Assembly: GCA_025457785.1 (NCBI GenBank)
Contig: JALOTS010000101.1
Location: forward strand, 1-7,464
Length of the DNA: 7,464 nt
Direction of reading: 5' to 3'
From: Pontiellaceae bacterium
Lineage (GTDB): Bacteria > Verrucomicrobiota > Kiritimatiellia > Kiritimatiellales > Tichowtungiaceae
Positions 1 through 6,273 of this stretch are shown here, one piece after another (position 1 is the stretch's first letter; each line of letters starts with the position of its first letter). Under the pieces are notes generated by a model. The model was not told the DNA's origin. It saw only the letters and a program-made list of their open reading frames with translations, and ran no database searches. Both the position numbers and the translations under genes were made by a program.

Positions 1-652
1 ATCGGCAGTGACATCACTTACATTAAACCTGCTTCGCGATGACGGCGCCGTCGTCTATCTCAACGGAACCGAAGTACTGCGCGACAACATGCCTTCCGGA
101 ACCATCAATTATCAAACACTGGCCAGCACAACTGTTAACAACGCGGATGAAACGACATTTTACAGCTTCCCGCTATCCTCTTCTATGCTGGTCAATGGAA
201 CGAATGTAATCGCCATCGAAATACACCAGCGATCCGCCAACAGCAGCGATCTGGGGATGGATGCGCAACTGGACGGGTTCGATGCCGTAACGGTTCCGGA
301 CGGGGATGCCGACGGCATGGCCGATACGTGGGAAACAACGCAGTTCGGCTCAACGGAAAACGGGCTTCCTGATGTTGATTCGGACGGAGACGGACAGAAC
401 AACCTCGATGAATATATCGCGGACACACAGCCGACCAACGCCGCGTCACTCTTTCTGATCGATTGGATCAGTCCTGCCGGCATCGAATGGACCGCATCAA
501 CCGGACGGGTTTATTCCATTCATTGGACGAGTAATCTTCTGTCACAGCCGTTTGCAGAAATCGCTTCCGGACTGACGCAAAGCAACTTCACCGACAACGT
601 TCATACCGGAAACGCCGCCAATTACTATCGCATCAACGTTCAACTGGAATAA
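1..652 (+). CDS. C-terminal part of a large secreted protein with calcium-binding repeat (5' end outside window)
   Basis: The reading frame is open from the left edge, so the true start lies upstream; the GTG at position 8 is only an internal codon. Numbering from that codon, residues 3-90 form a beta-rich domain with 'LRDDGAVVYLNG' and 'NVIAIEIHQ', a pattern familiar in large exported proteins of PVC bacteria, where it resembles galactose-binding-like sandwiches. Residues 97-144 hold two acidic stretches, 'DGDADGMADTWE' and 'DSDGDGQNNLDEY', typical of thrombospondin type 3 or dockerin-like calcium-binding repeats. Residues 150-212 form a short end module with 'GRVYSIHWTSNLL' and 'YYRINV', seen near the C-termini of exported Kiritimatiellota and Verrucomicrobia proteins. 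No sorting signal or membrane anchor follows. The protein is probably extracellular or on the cell surface. Any catalytic domain would be upstream, so its function is unknown. It converges on the esterase gene. Confidence 0.85.
   Translation, partial: SAVTSLTLNLLRDDGAVVYLNGTEVLRDNMPSGTINYQTLASTTVNNADETTFYSFPLSSSMLVNGTNVIAIEIHQRSANSSDLGMDAQLDGFDAVTVPDGDADGMADTWETTQFGSTENGLPDVDSDGDGQNNLDEYIADTQPTNAASLFLIDWISPAGIEWTASTGRVYSIHWTSNLLSQPFAEIASGLTQSNFTDNVHTGNAANYYRINVQLE
296..439 (+). other. Calcium-binding repeat pair (TSP3/dockerin-like) within the secreted protein
   Basis: Two aspartate-rich loops occur in tandem. The first reads 'DGDADGMADTWE' and the second 'DSDGDGQNNLDEY', followed by 'DTQPTN'. 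The DxDxDG spacing with a downstream acidic residue is the calcium-ligand pattern of thrombospondin type 3 and EF-hand-like loops. In exported proteins of this group such repeats usually act as a stiff linker between the main body and a C-terminal module, which fits the position here. Confidence 0.75.
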
Positions 653-672
653 ACGAACGTTTCACACGGAAA

Positions 673-2592
673 TTATTTTGCGCTTCGCAGATAAACTCCC
701 GAAAGAATAAATCCGCTGGCGGATTCGAAGCGAAAATCCTGTCCGTTGCAGCGTCCGGAAAACATCGCGTCGTTCAGGCGGAACTCTGCCGCACGCCAGG
801 TTCCGGTATTCGTCAACTTGAAGGTTCCTCCTGCCTTCCATACTCCGGGAGGAAGATTCGCCGTTTTTCGGAAGGTCTTATCTGACGAATCATACAGCAA
901 CTCAACCCGACCCTTGCCTTGATCGAAATAAACAACCGTCATCACCTGCTCCGGCGTTTTCCCGTCCCGCAGTGAATTGTCTGTTCCGCGCCAATAAGCC
1001 ATCACGGAACCGCTTTTTTCAGCAGGACCGAACCAGTGTGCCGGACGGCCATCCGTCTCACGAAGCTCCATCGTTGATTCATCCGGTGCCGCCTGAAATT
1101 CCGCAGGTGTTCCGAAACCGGAAACATCGCCTGCAAACGGACTGCCGGTCAACGCGCCGTCAAATTCAGGCGGCGGAAAGGTGTCCGTTCGAAAAGGAGA
1201 AGCGGGCAGCCCCTCACTGTTAAACAGATTGCAAAGCGGAAAGTTATCCCATCCATAACGAACCGCCACGGGGCATTCCACGTCAGGATGCCACACCTCA
1301 ACCCGATCCGCACCGGTTATTCTGGCACGGGCCGGAACAAACTGCTGATCTTCACCGCAAATCGAAAAACCGCGCAAAACATCGGCCTCCGCAACAAAGG
1401 CCTCGGCATCTTCCCCGACCGGGAACTTTGGATTTTTATTCATCACAACCCGTTTTGTCAAAAGACCTTTGCCGGTGTGACTGAACTGAAGCACGCAGCG
1501 CTGTTTCTGAATATCCATTTTACCAAACACCGGGCCGTCCGTTTCGATGTCACGGCCTTCACTTTTCAGCACAAAACGGGCGAGCCGCTCGCCGACAGGC
1601 TGCTTGCTTTGCGGATGAATGTCGTTAAATTCGCCCAGATCGGTAATCACCGCCATTCCGGTATTTGGAAGTTTCAACGCCTGAACCTGAGATTCGCGCA
1701 ACCAGGCCCACGCCGCGCCCTCTTTGTTCCAGTCCAGCGTTTTAAACGGAGCGAGCTGAACAAAATAAAACGGCATATCCGGCTGCCCGAATGCGGCGCG
1801 CCATTGCCGAATCATATCCGCAAACAGACCGGCGTACTCCACCGGCTCCCGCGCATTGGATTCCCCCTGGTACCAAATAACTCCCTTGAAGGCGAAATCC
1901 TTCAAGGGATGAATCATGGCATTGTACAACCGTCCGGAACCGCCTTCGGGATCAAGGGTCATCCACGGCTCGATACGCGTGCCGCCCCAGGCGCTCTCGA
2001 CCAATCCGACCGGAACATTCAGCTCTGTATGAATCACATTTCCGAAATAATACCCGACGGGTGAAAAAGCGCTCAGAGCCGGGCCGCGGCACTCCTGCCA
2101 GCCCTTCGTGAATGACGCATCAAACAACGGCTGATCCCGCCGCTTCCCCGATTCATGCGCCAATGCCAGCAGCCGGATTGCCGGACAGTCTATCGTTTTA
2201 ACGGAATCTTTTAACAGACTGTATGAACTGAATGGATGATCCATATTGGACTGCCCGCCGCACAGCCAGACATCTCCAACGAGCACATTTGAAACCTGAA
2301 GACTGCACCCTGAAGCCGGAGAAGAAACAGTCAGGGTCTGCGGTGTCAGCGAAACAGCCATTGGATCGAGTAAAACCGACCATGTGCCATTGGAACCGGC
2401 CACTGCCGATTTGCGCTGCCCGGCAAATTCAACGGCGATTTCCATACCGGGATCCGCCATGCCCCAAACCGGAACCTTCCGGTTGCGCTGCAGCACCATG
2501 TTATCCGTGAAAAGTTCATGCAATCGAAGGTCAGCAAAGGCCGACACGCACATTCCAAAAACCAACCCTAAGATAATCCCGCGTTTTTTCAT
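673..2592 (-). CDS. Secreted sialate O-acetylesterase-like enzyme (SASA domain) with C-terminal beta-rich extension
   Basis: This is a predicted exported carbohydrate esterase of 639 residues. Residues 1-20 form a signal peptide (two lysines, hydrophobic core, 'SAFA' cleavage site). Residues 21-105 look like the N-terminal beta domain of the family ('LFTDNMVLQRN', 'PVWGMADPG'). The SASA hydrolase core has the nucleophile motif 'GGQSNM' (Ser115), 'WYQGESNA' (residues 240-247) and 'NDIHP' with the likely catalytic Asp324 and His326. Residues 445-470 carry a family-typical 'GLPASPFRTD' block. Residues from about 475 to 639 are an extra domain with 'YFDQGKGRVELLYDSS' and 'FSGRCNGQDFRF', probably a beta-sandwich that binds or supports glycan contact. 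The family removes O-acetyl groups from sialic acids. Next to a sulfatase, an acetylated polysaccharide is an equally likely substrate. The start is supported by AAGG five bases upstream. It is the second gene of the operon. Confidence 0.92.
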   Translation of the reverse strand: MKKRGIILGLVFGMCVSAFADLRLHELFTDNMVLQRNRKVPVWGMADPGMEIAVEFAGQRKSAVAGSNGTWSVLLDPMAVSLTPQTLTVSSPASGCSLQVSNVLVGDVWLCGGQSNMDHPFSSYSLLKDSVKTIDCPAIRLLALAHESGKRRDQPLFDASFTKGWQECRGPALSAFSPVGYYFGNVIHTELNVPVGLVESAWGGTRIEPWMTLDPEGGSGRLYNAMIHPLKDFAFKGVIWYQGESNAREPVEYAGLFADMIRQWRAAFGQPDMPFYFVQLAPFKTLDWNKEGAAWAWLRESQVQALKLPNTGMAVITDLGEFNDIHPQSKQPVGERLARFVLKSEGRDIETDGPVFGKMDIQKQRCVLQFSHTGKGLLTKRVVMNKNPKFPVGEDAEAFVAEADVLRGFSICGEDQQFVPARARITGADRVEVWHPDVECPVAVRYGWDNFPLCNLFNSEGLPASPFRTDTFPPPEFDGALTGSPFAGDVSGFGTPAEFQAAPDESTMELRETDGRPAHWFGPAEKSGSVMAYWRGTDNSLRDGKTPEQVMTVVYFDQGKGRVELLYDSSDKTFRKTANLPPGVWKAGGTFKLTNTGTWRAAEFRLNDAMFSGRCNGQDFRFESASGFILSGVYLRSAK

Positions 2593-2597
2593 ATTTG

Positions 2598-2604
2598 CCT
2601 TTTA
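2598..2604 (-). promoter_or_regulatory. Esterase ribosome-binding site fused to the sulfatase stop codon
   Basis: On the minus strand the bases read TAAAAGG. The TAA is the sulfatase stop codon and AAAAGG is the likely Shine-Dalgarno sequence of the esterase, five bases before its ATG. Ribosomes ending on the sulfatase would cover the next start site, which suggests translational coupling and a fixed ratio of the two enzymes. Confidence 0.6.
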
Positions 2605-4806
2605 TTCTGATTCGTTGTTTCTGACTGAAAGCTGAATGTCACTGAACGGAAATCCATCCACAGCCAGCGCATCGTCCAGCTTGTCATAATTGTTCCCTTT
2701 ATATTGGTACAGCAACGGAGCAAAATCAGATTTTGACTGCCAGATCACCGAACGGATCCCGCCGTCATTTTTACGAATGACGATGTTGTCCAGATAACAG
2801 TGATAGGTTCCCGCTGTTTTGCTTTGCAACGCAATAAAATTTTCCGGAATCGTTCCGGGGCAATAATTCCCAATCCCCACGACCTGCCGCGTCCAGACTC
2901 CTTTGGGAAGCTCAAGGTCAACCACCGCGACACCCTCTTGAGTCAGTCCGTTTTTTGATTTATAGAAAGGATTCCAGCCATCGCCGGGGGCGTAAAAACA
3001 GCCCTTCGCGATATCGCTGTCTTCACAGACAAAAATATCAAACTCGACCCGGTCGCCGGCGTGAATGAACGCATCGTATTCCTCTTCCCATCCCGAGCCG
3101 TTTGAGAAACGGACAAAAACGCCGTCTCGATCCGGATTTTTTATCGCGGCAATCTGCACGGCTTTGACTTCGAGCACCTCTCCTTCCGGTGCGGGGTCGG
3201 GATGGTTTATGTTGCTCTTATCGATGGTGATGTACGACATCGCGTAATTATTGTCTTTGATCCATTTCCGATAGGACTCAATCAGCTCTTTGCAAACCTC
3301 CGGCTTGGATGAGGCTATGTTTTTGGTTTCTTCAACATCCGCCGCCACATCGTAAAGTTCCGTTCGTCCGCCGCTTTCTGAATAAAAGAGTTTCCACTGT
3401 TTTGTCCGGACGGATCCATACTCAAGCCACATTCCGAAAACCGCATCGTCCATTGCATCGGGTCGGCACTCCGTTCGTTCCTCCAAATGTTTCCAGCAGT
3501 TCATTCCATCCAGACTGTCTGCCAGACAGGGCTGCCCGGCCATTGACATTAATGTCGGATACATATCGATGTAGGCGATCATCCCGTCGTAAGTGTTCGT
3601 CTCTGGAGAATAGGGAGCCGTTTTGTTGTCAAACGTACCCGGCCACCAGATGGCCGCAGGCACATGCACCCCGCCTTCCCACAAAGAATGCTTGCCTCCC
3701 TTCAACGGAAGATTGACCCCTTTCGGCGTGGCCCCGTTGTCACTTGCGAAAAAGAAAATCGTCTCCTTCATTTTTCCAAGCTGTTCGACTTTCTCGAACA
3801 CCAACCCCATGCTCTTATCGAGCGTATAAGCATAGGCGGCATAGGCCAGATGCGCATAATGCGTTTTATTCGGATCGATCACGCCGACATCAAACTCCCC
3901 CCCGCCGTCGCAACGGAGCTGCTCCACATCCCCCAGCCGCCGCCCCGTCTTCGGGCTGACGAGATTGGAGACATAGTCCCACTCTCCTTTGATCCCGAGT
4001 TCGGAGTCCAGCTTTTCGCAAAACTCCTTGAGATCCGACAATTTCAGTTGAAGCGGGCCGTGTACCGCTTCCTCGGGAATATAGCAGAAAAACGGCCCGT
4101 CCTTGCTTTTCTCGATAAACCCAATCGCGTGCTTTGTAATCAGATCGGTGCGGTATCCCAGTTCATCGGCGCGGTACTTGCGGTCGTGCCACCAGTCCGC
4201 ATCATGATGCCAGTCCACATAATGATCAAAATGGTCGCCGCCGCCGGCGTAATACCCGACCCAGCGGTCGAAGCCGTAGGCGTTCACCCCTTCGCCCCAT
4301 TTCCAGCCCTTGTGATTTTCAAAAATATTATTGGTCAGATTCAGCGTTTTTTCGCCGTGCAGTTCACTATACACAGCTTCTTCGTTGTAATTGACCCGCA
4401 CGCCGTTTCCATCCTCCGGAAAATTAGGCAGACTGTTATGCCATTTTCCGAACGCGCCCGTCTTATAGCCGGCGGACTGAAAATCTTTGGCCATGTTGCG
4501 GATGTTATTCGGAAGGGTTCCGCCGGTGCGGGGTCCCGCGCCGACATTGGCATAATGCCTACCGGTCAGCAAACCGGCGCGCGAAGGGGAGCAGACGCAG
4601 TGCGTCATGTAGCTGCTGAACTCAATCCCCTCGCTGAACATCCGGTCTAAGTTTGGTGTATAGCGGAAATGCTCCGGATTTTTGTTGTGATAACGCAAAT
4701 CTCCCCAGCCGAAATCGTCTGCGTAAAAAATCACCACATTGGGCGGAGTTGCGGCGTTCACCGTAACGGCCAGCCCCAGCATCAGCGCGGCCATCTGTTT
4801 TTTCAT
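2602..4806 (-). CDS. Secreted formylglycine-dependent sulfatase (S1 type) with C-terminal accessory domain
   Basis: This 734-residue enzyme would cleave sulfate esters from a polysaccharide. Residues 1-19 form a signal peptide ending 'VNA'. 'VVIFYADDFGWGDL' gives the metal-binding Asp30 and Asp31. 'CSPSRAGLLTGRH' gives Cys72, which is converted to formylglycine, and Arg76. 'GKWH' (Lys121, His123), 'HGPLQ' (His249), 'SDNG' (Asp356, Asn357) and 'LKGGK' (Lys372) supply the remaining expected active-site positions, so the enzyme looks intact. The catalytic part ends near residue 525. Residues 540-734 are an additional beta-rich domain that I do not recognise ('GDRVEFDIFV', 'GVWTRQVVGIGNYCPG', 'YHCYLDNIVIRKN'), possibly carbohydrate-binding. 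Family S1 arylsulfatases are usually near 450-550 residues, so this one is long. The exact substrate cannot be read from the sequence. A separate maturation enzyme (FGE or anSME type) is required and is not in the window. It is the first gene of the operon with the esterase. Confidence 0.95.
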   Translation of the reverse strand: MKKQMAALMLGLAVTVNAATPPNVVIFYADDFGWGDLRYHNKNPEHFRYTPNLDRMFSEGIEFSSYMTHCVCSPSRAGLLTGRHYANVGAGPRTGGTLPNNIRNMAKDFQSAGYKTGAFGKWHNSLPNFPEDGNGVRVNYNEEAVYSELHGEKTLNLTNNIFENHKGWKWGEGVNAYGFDRWVGYYAGGGDHFDHYVDWHHDADWWHDRKYRADELGYRTDLITKHAIGFIEKSKDGPFFCYIPEEAVHGPLQLKLSDLKEFCEKLDSELGIKGEWDYVSNLVSPKTGRRLGDVEQLRCDGGGEFDVGVIDPNKTHYAHLAYAAYAYTLDKSMGLVFEKVEQLGKMKETIFFFASDNGATPKGVNLPLKGGKHSLWEGGVHVPAAIWWPGTFDNKTAPYSPETNTYDGMIAYIDMYPTLMSMAGQPCLADSLDGMNCWKHLEERTECRPDAMDDAVFGMWLEYGSVRTKQWKLFYSESGGRTELYDVAADVEETKNIASSKPEVCKELIESYRKWIKDNNYAMSYITIDKSNINHPDPAPEGEVLEVKAVQIAAIKNPDRDGVFVRFSNGSGWEEEYDAFIHAGDRVEFDIFVCEDSDIAKGCFYAPGDGWNPFYKSKNGLTQEGVAVVDLELPKGVWTRQVVGIGNYCPGTIPENFIALQSKTAGTYHCYLDNIVIRKNDGGIRSVIWQSKSDFAPLLYQYKGNNYDKLDDALAVDGFPFSDIQLSVRNNESE
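2605..3186 (-). other. C-terminal beta-rich extension of the sulfatase (residues about 541-734)
   Basis: This part lies beyond the catalytic fold and after the linker 'NHPDPAPEGE'. It has alternating hydrophobic strands and several aromatic residues, with a late 'YHCYLDNIVIRK' strand like the last strands of carbohydrate-binding beta-sandwiches. The final 35 residues contain 'NYDKLDDALAVDGFPFSD'. No named CBM family is assigned. A carbohydrate-binding role is inferred only from position, the enzyme type and the strand pattern. Confidence 0.5.
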
Positions 4807-4812
4807 GGAGTT

Positions 4813-4818
4813 CTCCCT
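4813..4818 (-). promoter_or_regulatory. Ribosome-binding site of the sulfatase
   Basis: The minus strand reads AGGGAG, six bases before the ATG. It is a good Shine-Dalgarno match and supports the chosen start, which also gives a complete signal peptide. Confidence 0.75.
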
Positions 4819-4822
4819 ATTG

Positions 4823-4837
4823 AATACGTTGCGTATT
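4823..4837. promoter_or_regulatory. Candidate operator: perfect 6+3+6 palindrome upstream of the sulfatase
   Basis: AATACG and CGTATT flank a TTG centre. The site begins 17 bases upstream of the sulfatase ATG and overlaps a possible -10 element. Its size and place suit a dimeric repressor, for example of the LacI or GntR type, which often controls glycan-use genes. No regulator gene lies in the window, so the binding protein is unknown. Confidence 0.45.
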
Positions 4838-4863
4838 TAACACAAATTCACCGGAAAAACCAA
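4835..4863 (-). promoter_or_regulatory. Possible promoter for the sulfatase-esterase operon
   Basis: On the minus strand TTGGTT (positions 4863-4858) and TTAAAT (4840-4835) are separated by 17 bases. They match 3 and 4 of 6 consensus bases of a housekeeping promoter, so the match is weak. The location and spacing make it plausible, and the -10 element shares three bases with the palindrome. Confidence 0.3.
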
Positions 4864-4939
4864 GGAGCATAAATCTCTATTATTCCATGTCCACCGAATC
4901 AAAAAAATGTAATTTCTTTCCGCCAGCCCCAAAAAATGC

Positions 4940-4956
4940 TTGCATGGTGTTTGCAA
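4940..4956. repeat. Interrupted palindrome TTGCA-7-TGCAA
   Basis: Five-base arms, TTGCA and TGCAA, are separated by seven bases. The site sits about 135 bp upstream of the sulfatase start and could be a second regulator site. It differs in sequence from the 6+3+6 palindrome, and the arms are short enough to arise by chance. Confidence 0.25.
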
Positions 4957-5020
4957 TTTACGGAGCATCGTAAGGGTCGTAACCGTCGGAACAAACCGAA
5001 AGACACACTCGCAGGTTTCT

Positions 5021-5079
5021 CCGAACATCGAACCTCGTCAGTTCGGCGCGACTGTTCTCCGACACGTTGTGTCCGGGAG
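5021..5079 (+). repeat. Two adjacent potential stem-loops upstream of the membrane-protein genes
   Basis: CCGAAC (5021-5026) pairs with GTTCGG (5041-5046) around a 14-base loop. Right after it, CTCCGACAC (5057-5065) pairs with GTGTC and GGAG (5069-5079) around a GTT loop, with a two-base CG bulge. No T-run follows, so these are not simple terminators. They could form in a long leader RNA or be chance pairings. Confidence 0.35.
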
Positions 5080-5138
5080 GATTAGAGCAACAAAGACGGC
5101 AGGAAGCCTTTTAAAAGCTCTTTGCGGAAATGAAAAGA

Positions 5139-5143
5139 CAGGG
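5139..5143 (+). promoter_or_regulatory. Probable ribosome-binding site of the TPR-like membrane protein
   Basis: The bases CAGGG lie eight bases before the ATG at 5152. The match is moderate. An ATG at 5147 is in another frame and is not used. Confidence 0.45.
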
Positions 5144-5151
5144 CAAATGGA

Positions 5152-6273
5152 ATGGATAAAACCGGATTCTATAAACATTGCAAATGGCTGCTCATTTTCC
5201 CGGTCTTGATTCCGGCTGCAGTTGCGGTTTATCCCTTGAAATCCGGGGCCTCCTCACCGGACGATCCGGGGGCATCGCTTGTAGGAACGGCGGAGATCAA
5301 CCCGTTATCGCTCGAGGAGATGCGGTTTATTCAAGGTCTTGAAGAGGGGAGTGCGCCGGAGATGGACAGTTCTTCGTCTGTCACACCGACGAAAAGAGCC
5401 TTGCAACTGTTGAAGAAAACGACATCGAGGGAGCTTCAGGGAAAGATTTACCACGCGATCGGGCGATATCATTATTTTGATCTGCGCGACTACAAAACCG
5501 CGCTTGTCATGTTTAAAAAAGCCTGCAAGGTTTATCCCGAACAGTACAACGACCCCACACAGAGCGCCGCAAGAAGTTTTATTGAAGTCTGCAGCGCGGA
5601 ATACTCGCTGATTGTCATTAAAAGACTCGTGAAGGCGATCCTGTTTGCTGTGATTCTGATCACGATTGCGCTGTATGGTGTGACCAAACCCTGGAAGTGG
5701 TTTTCGGCGAAGAAGTTTACTGCTCTTTTATTGCTGATCTGCGGAGCGGTTGTCCTGTTTCTGCTGCTTGACCACATTGCAAGCAGGGCGGTCAGCCCGA
5801 GTTCCGGTTATTTTTACGCCCCGGTCTTTTCCAACGAGCAGCTCGAGGGGTTCGGCAGCCGGATCCGGACATCCATTCTGCTGTTTTTCATCACGGGCGT
5901 GATCGCGATCATCATCGCGGTGATTCCTTTGTCCAGAATCCGTTTCCGGTTTACGCGGACGGCGTTGAGCCTGCTGTTTACGCTGCTTGTTTTTTTGGGA
6001 ATAACCGGCCTGTTTTGCTTTCATCAAACCCGGGGCCGGTCCGATTTTTCCACCTTCTCGTTTGAAATGAACGAGGCATCCGCCTTTCCCTATTTGACCG
6101 GCAAGTGGTACTGGATGGCGAAAGATTTCAAGCCGTATGTCATATCCGATCCGCGGAAATTCATGAATCTGAATGTCTATCTGAGTAATGAACCGGTCTT
6201 TAAAGACTGGCTGGAGGACAAGTACGCCAAAATCAAAGCTTTGAACCATAAGGATGAAGGTGCGAACAATTAA
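5152..6273 (+). CDS. Unknown membrane protein with TPR-like segment and five hydrophobic segments
   Basis: I do not recognise this 373-residue protein. A basic start is followed by a hydrophobic segment (residues 11-29) that could be an anchor or a cleaved signal ('AVA' at 23-25). Residues 30-155 are soluble. Within them, residues 97-130 ('GKIYHAIGRYHYFDLRDYKT' onward to 'VYPE') resemble one TPR helix pair. Four more membrane segments follow at about 158-177, 189-208, 241-260 and 268-290. Basic clusters at 179-188 ('KPWKWFSAKK') and 261-269 ('SRIRFRFTR') suggest those loops are cytoplasmic. That puts the TPR-like part and the last 83 residues outside the cytoplasm. The end region has many aromatic residues ('GKWYWMAKDFKPY') and no visible catalytic motif. 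The gene overlaps the next one by 20 bp, so the two are surely cotranscribed and may form a complex. Confidence 0.85.
   Translation: MDKTGFYKHCKWLLIFPVLIPAAVAVYPLKSGASSPDDPGASLVGTAEINPLSLEEMRFIQGLEEGSAPEMDSSSSVTPTKRALQLLKKTTSRELQGKIYHAIGRYHYFDLRDYKTALVMFKKACKVYPEQYNDPTQSAARSFIEVCSAEYSLIVIKRLVKAILFAVILITIALYGVTKPWKWFSAKKFTALLLLICGAVVLFLLLDHIASRAVSPSSGYFYAPVFSNEQLEGFGSRIRTSILLFFITGVIAIIIAVIPLSRIRFRFTRTALSLLFTLLVFLGITGLFCFHQTRGRSDFSTFSFEMNEASAFPYLTGKWYWMAKDFKPYVISDPRKFMNLNVYLSNEPVFKDWLEDKYAKIKALNHKDEGANN

Larger units (their letters stand above)
4807..5151. other. Divergent intergenic region, 345 bp
   Basis: This region separates the sulfatase operon from the membrane-protein genes. The part next to the sulfatase (4838-4960) is AT-rich with A-runs, as expected for promoter DNA. 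The part next to the membrane genes (about 4970-5120) is richer in G and C and holds several short inverted repeats. Reading frames of 63 and 89 codons exist here but show no recognisable protein, have poor start sites and overlap neighbouring genes, so they are not called. No tRNA or known riboswitch was recognised. No convincing plus-strand promoter was found. Confidence 0.6.

Noticed and set aside
710..725. Perfect 7-bp inverted repeat AATCCGC-TG-GCGGATT, considered as a terminator
   Set aside because: It lies inside the 3' coding part of the esterase, has a two-base loop and no proper T-run on either strand.
1288..2064. Open frame of 258 codons on the plus strand
   Set aside because: It is antisense to the esterase core, whose catalytic motifs are intact, and has no recognisable protein features.
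3664..4650. Long open frame of 328 codons on the plus strand
   Set aside because: It lies entirely antisense to the sulfatase catalytic region, whose motifs are complete. The translation is rich in Arg, His, Pro and Ile with no recognisable domain, as expected for a shadow frame.
4837..5028. Open frame of 63 codons on the minus strand upstream of the sulfatase
   Set aside because: It covers the likely promoter and palindrome and has no recognisable protein features.
4940..5209. Open frame of 89 codons in the intergenic region, plus strand
   Set aside because: It overlaps the start of the TPR-like membrane gene in another frame. No domain or good start signal was seen, and the composition looks non-coding.
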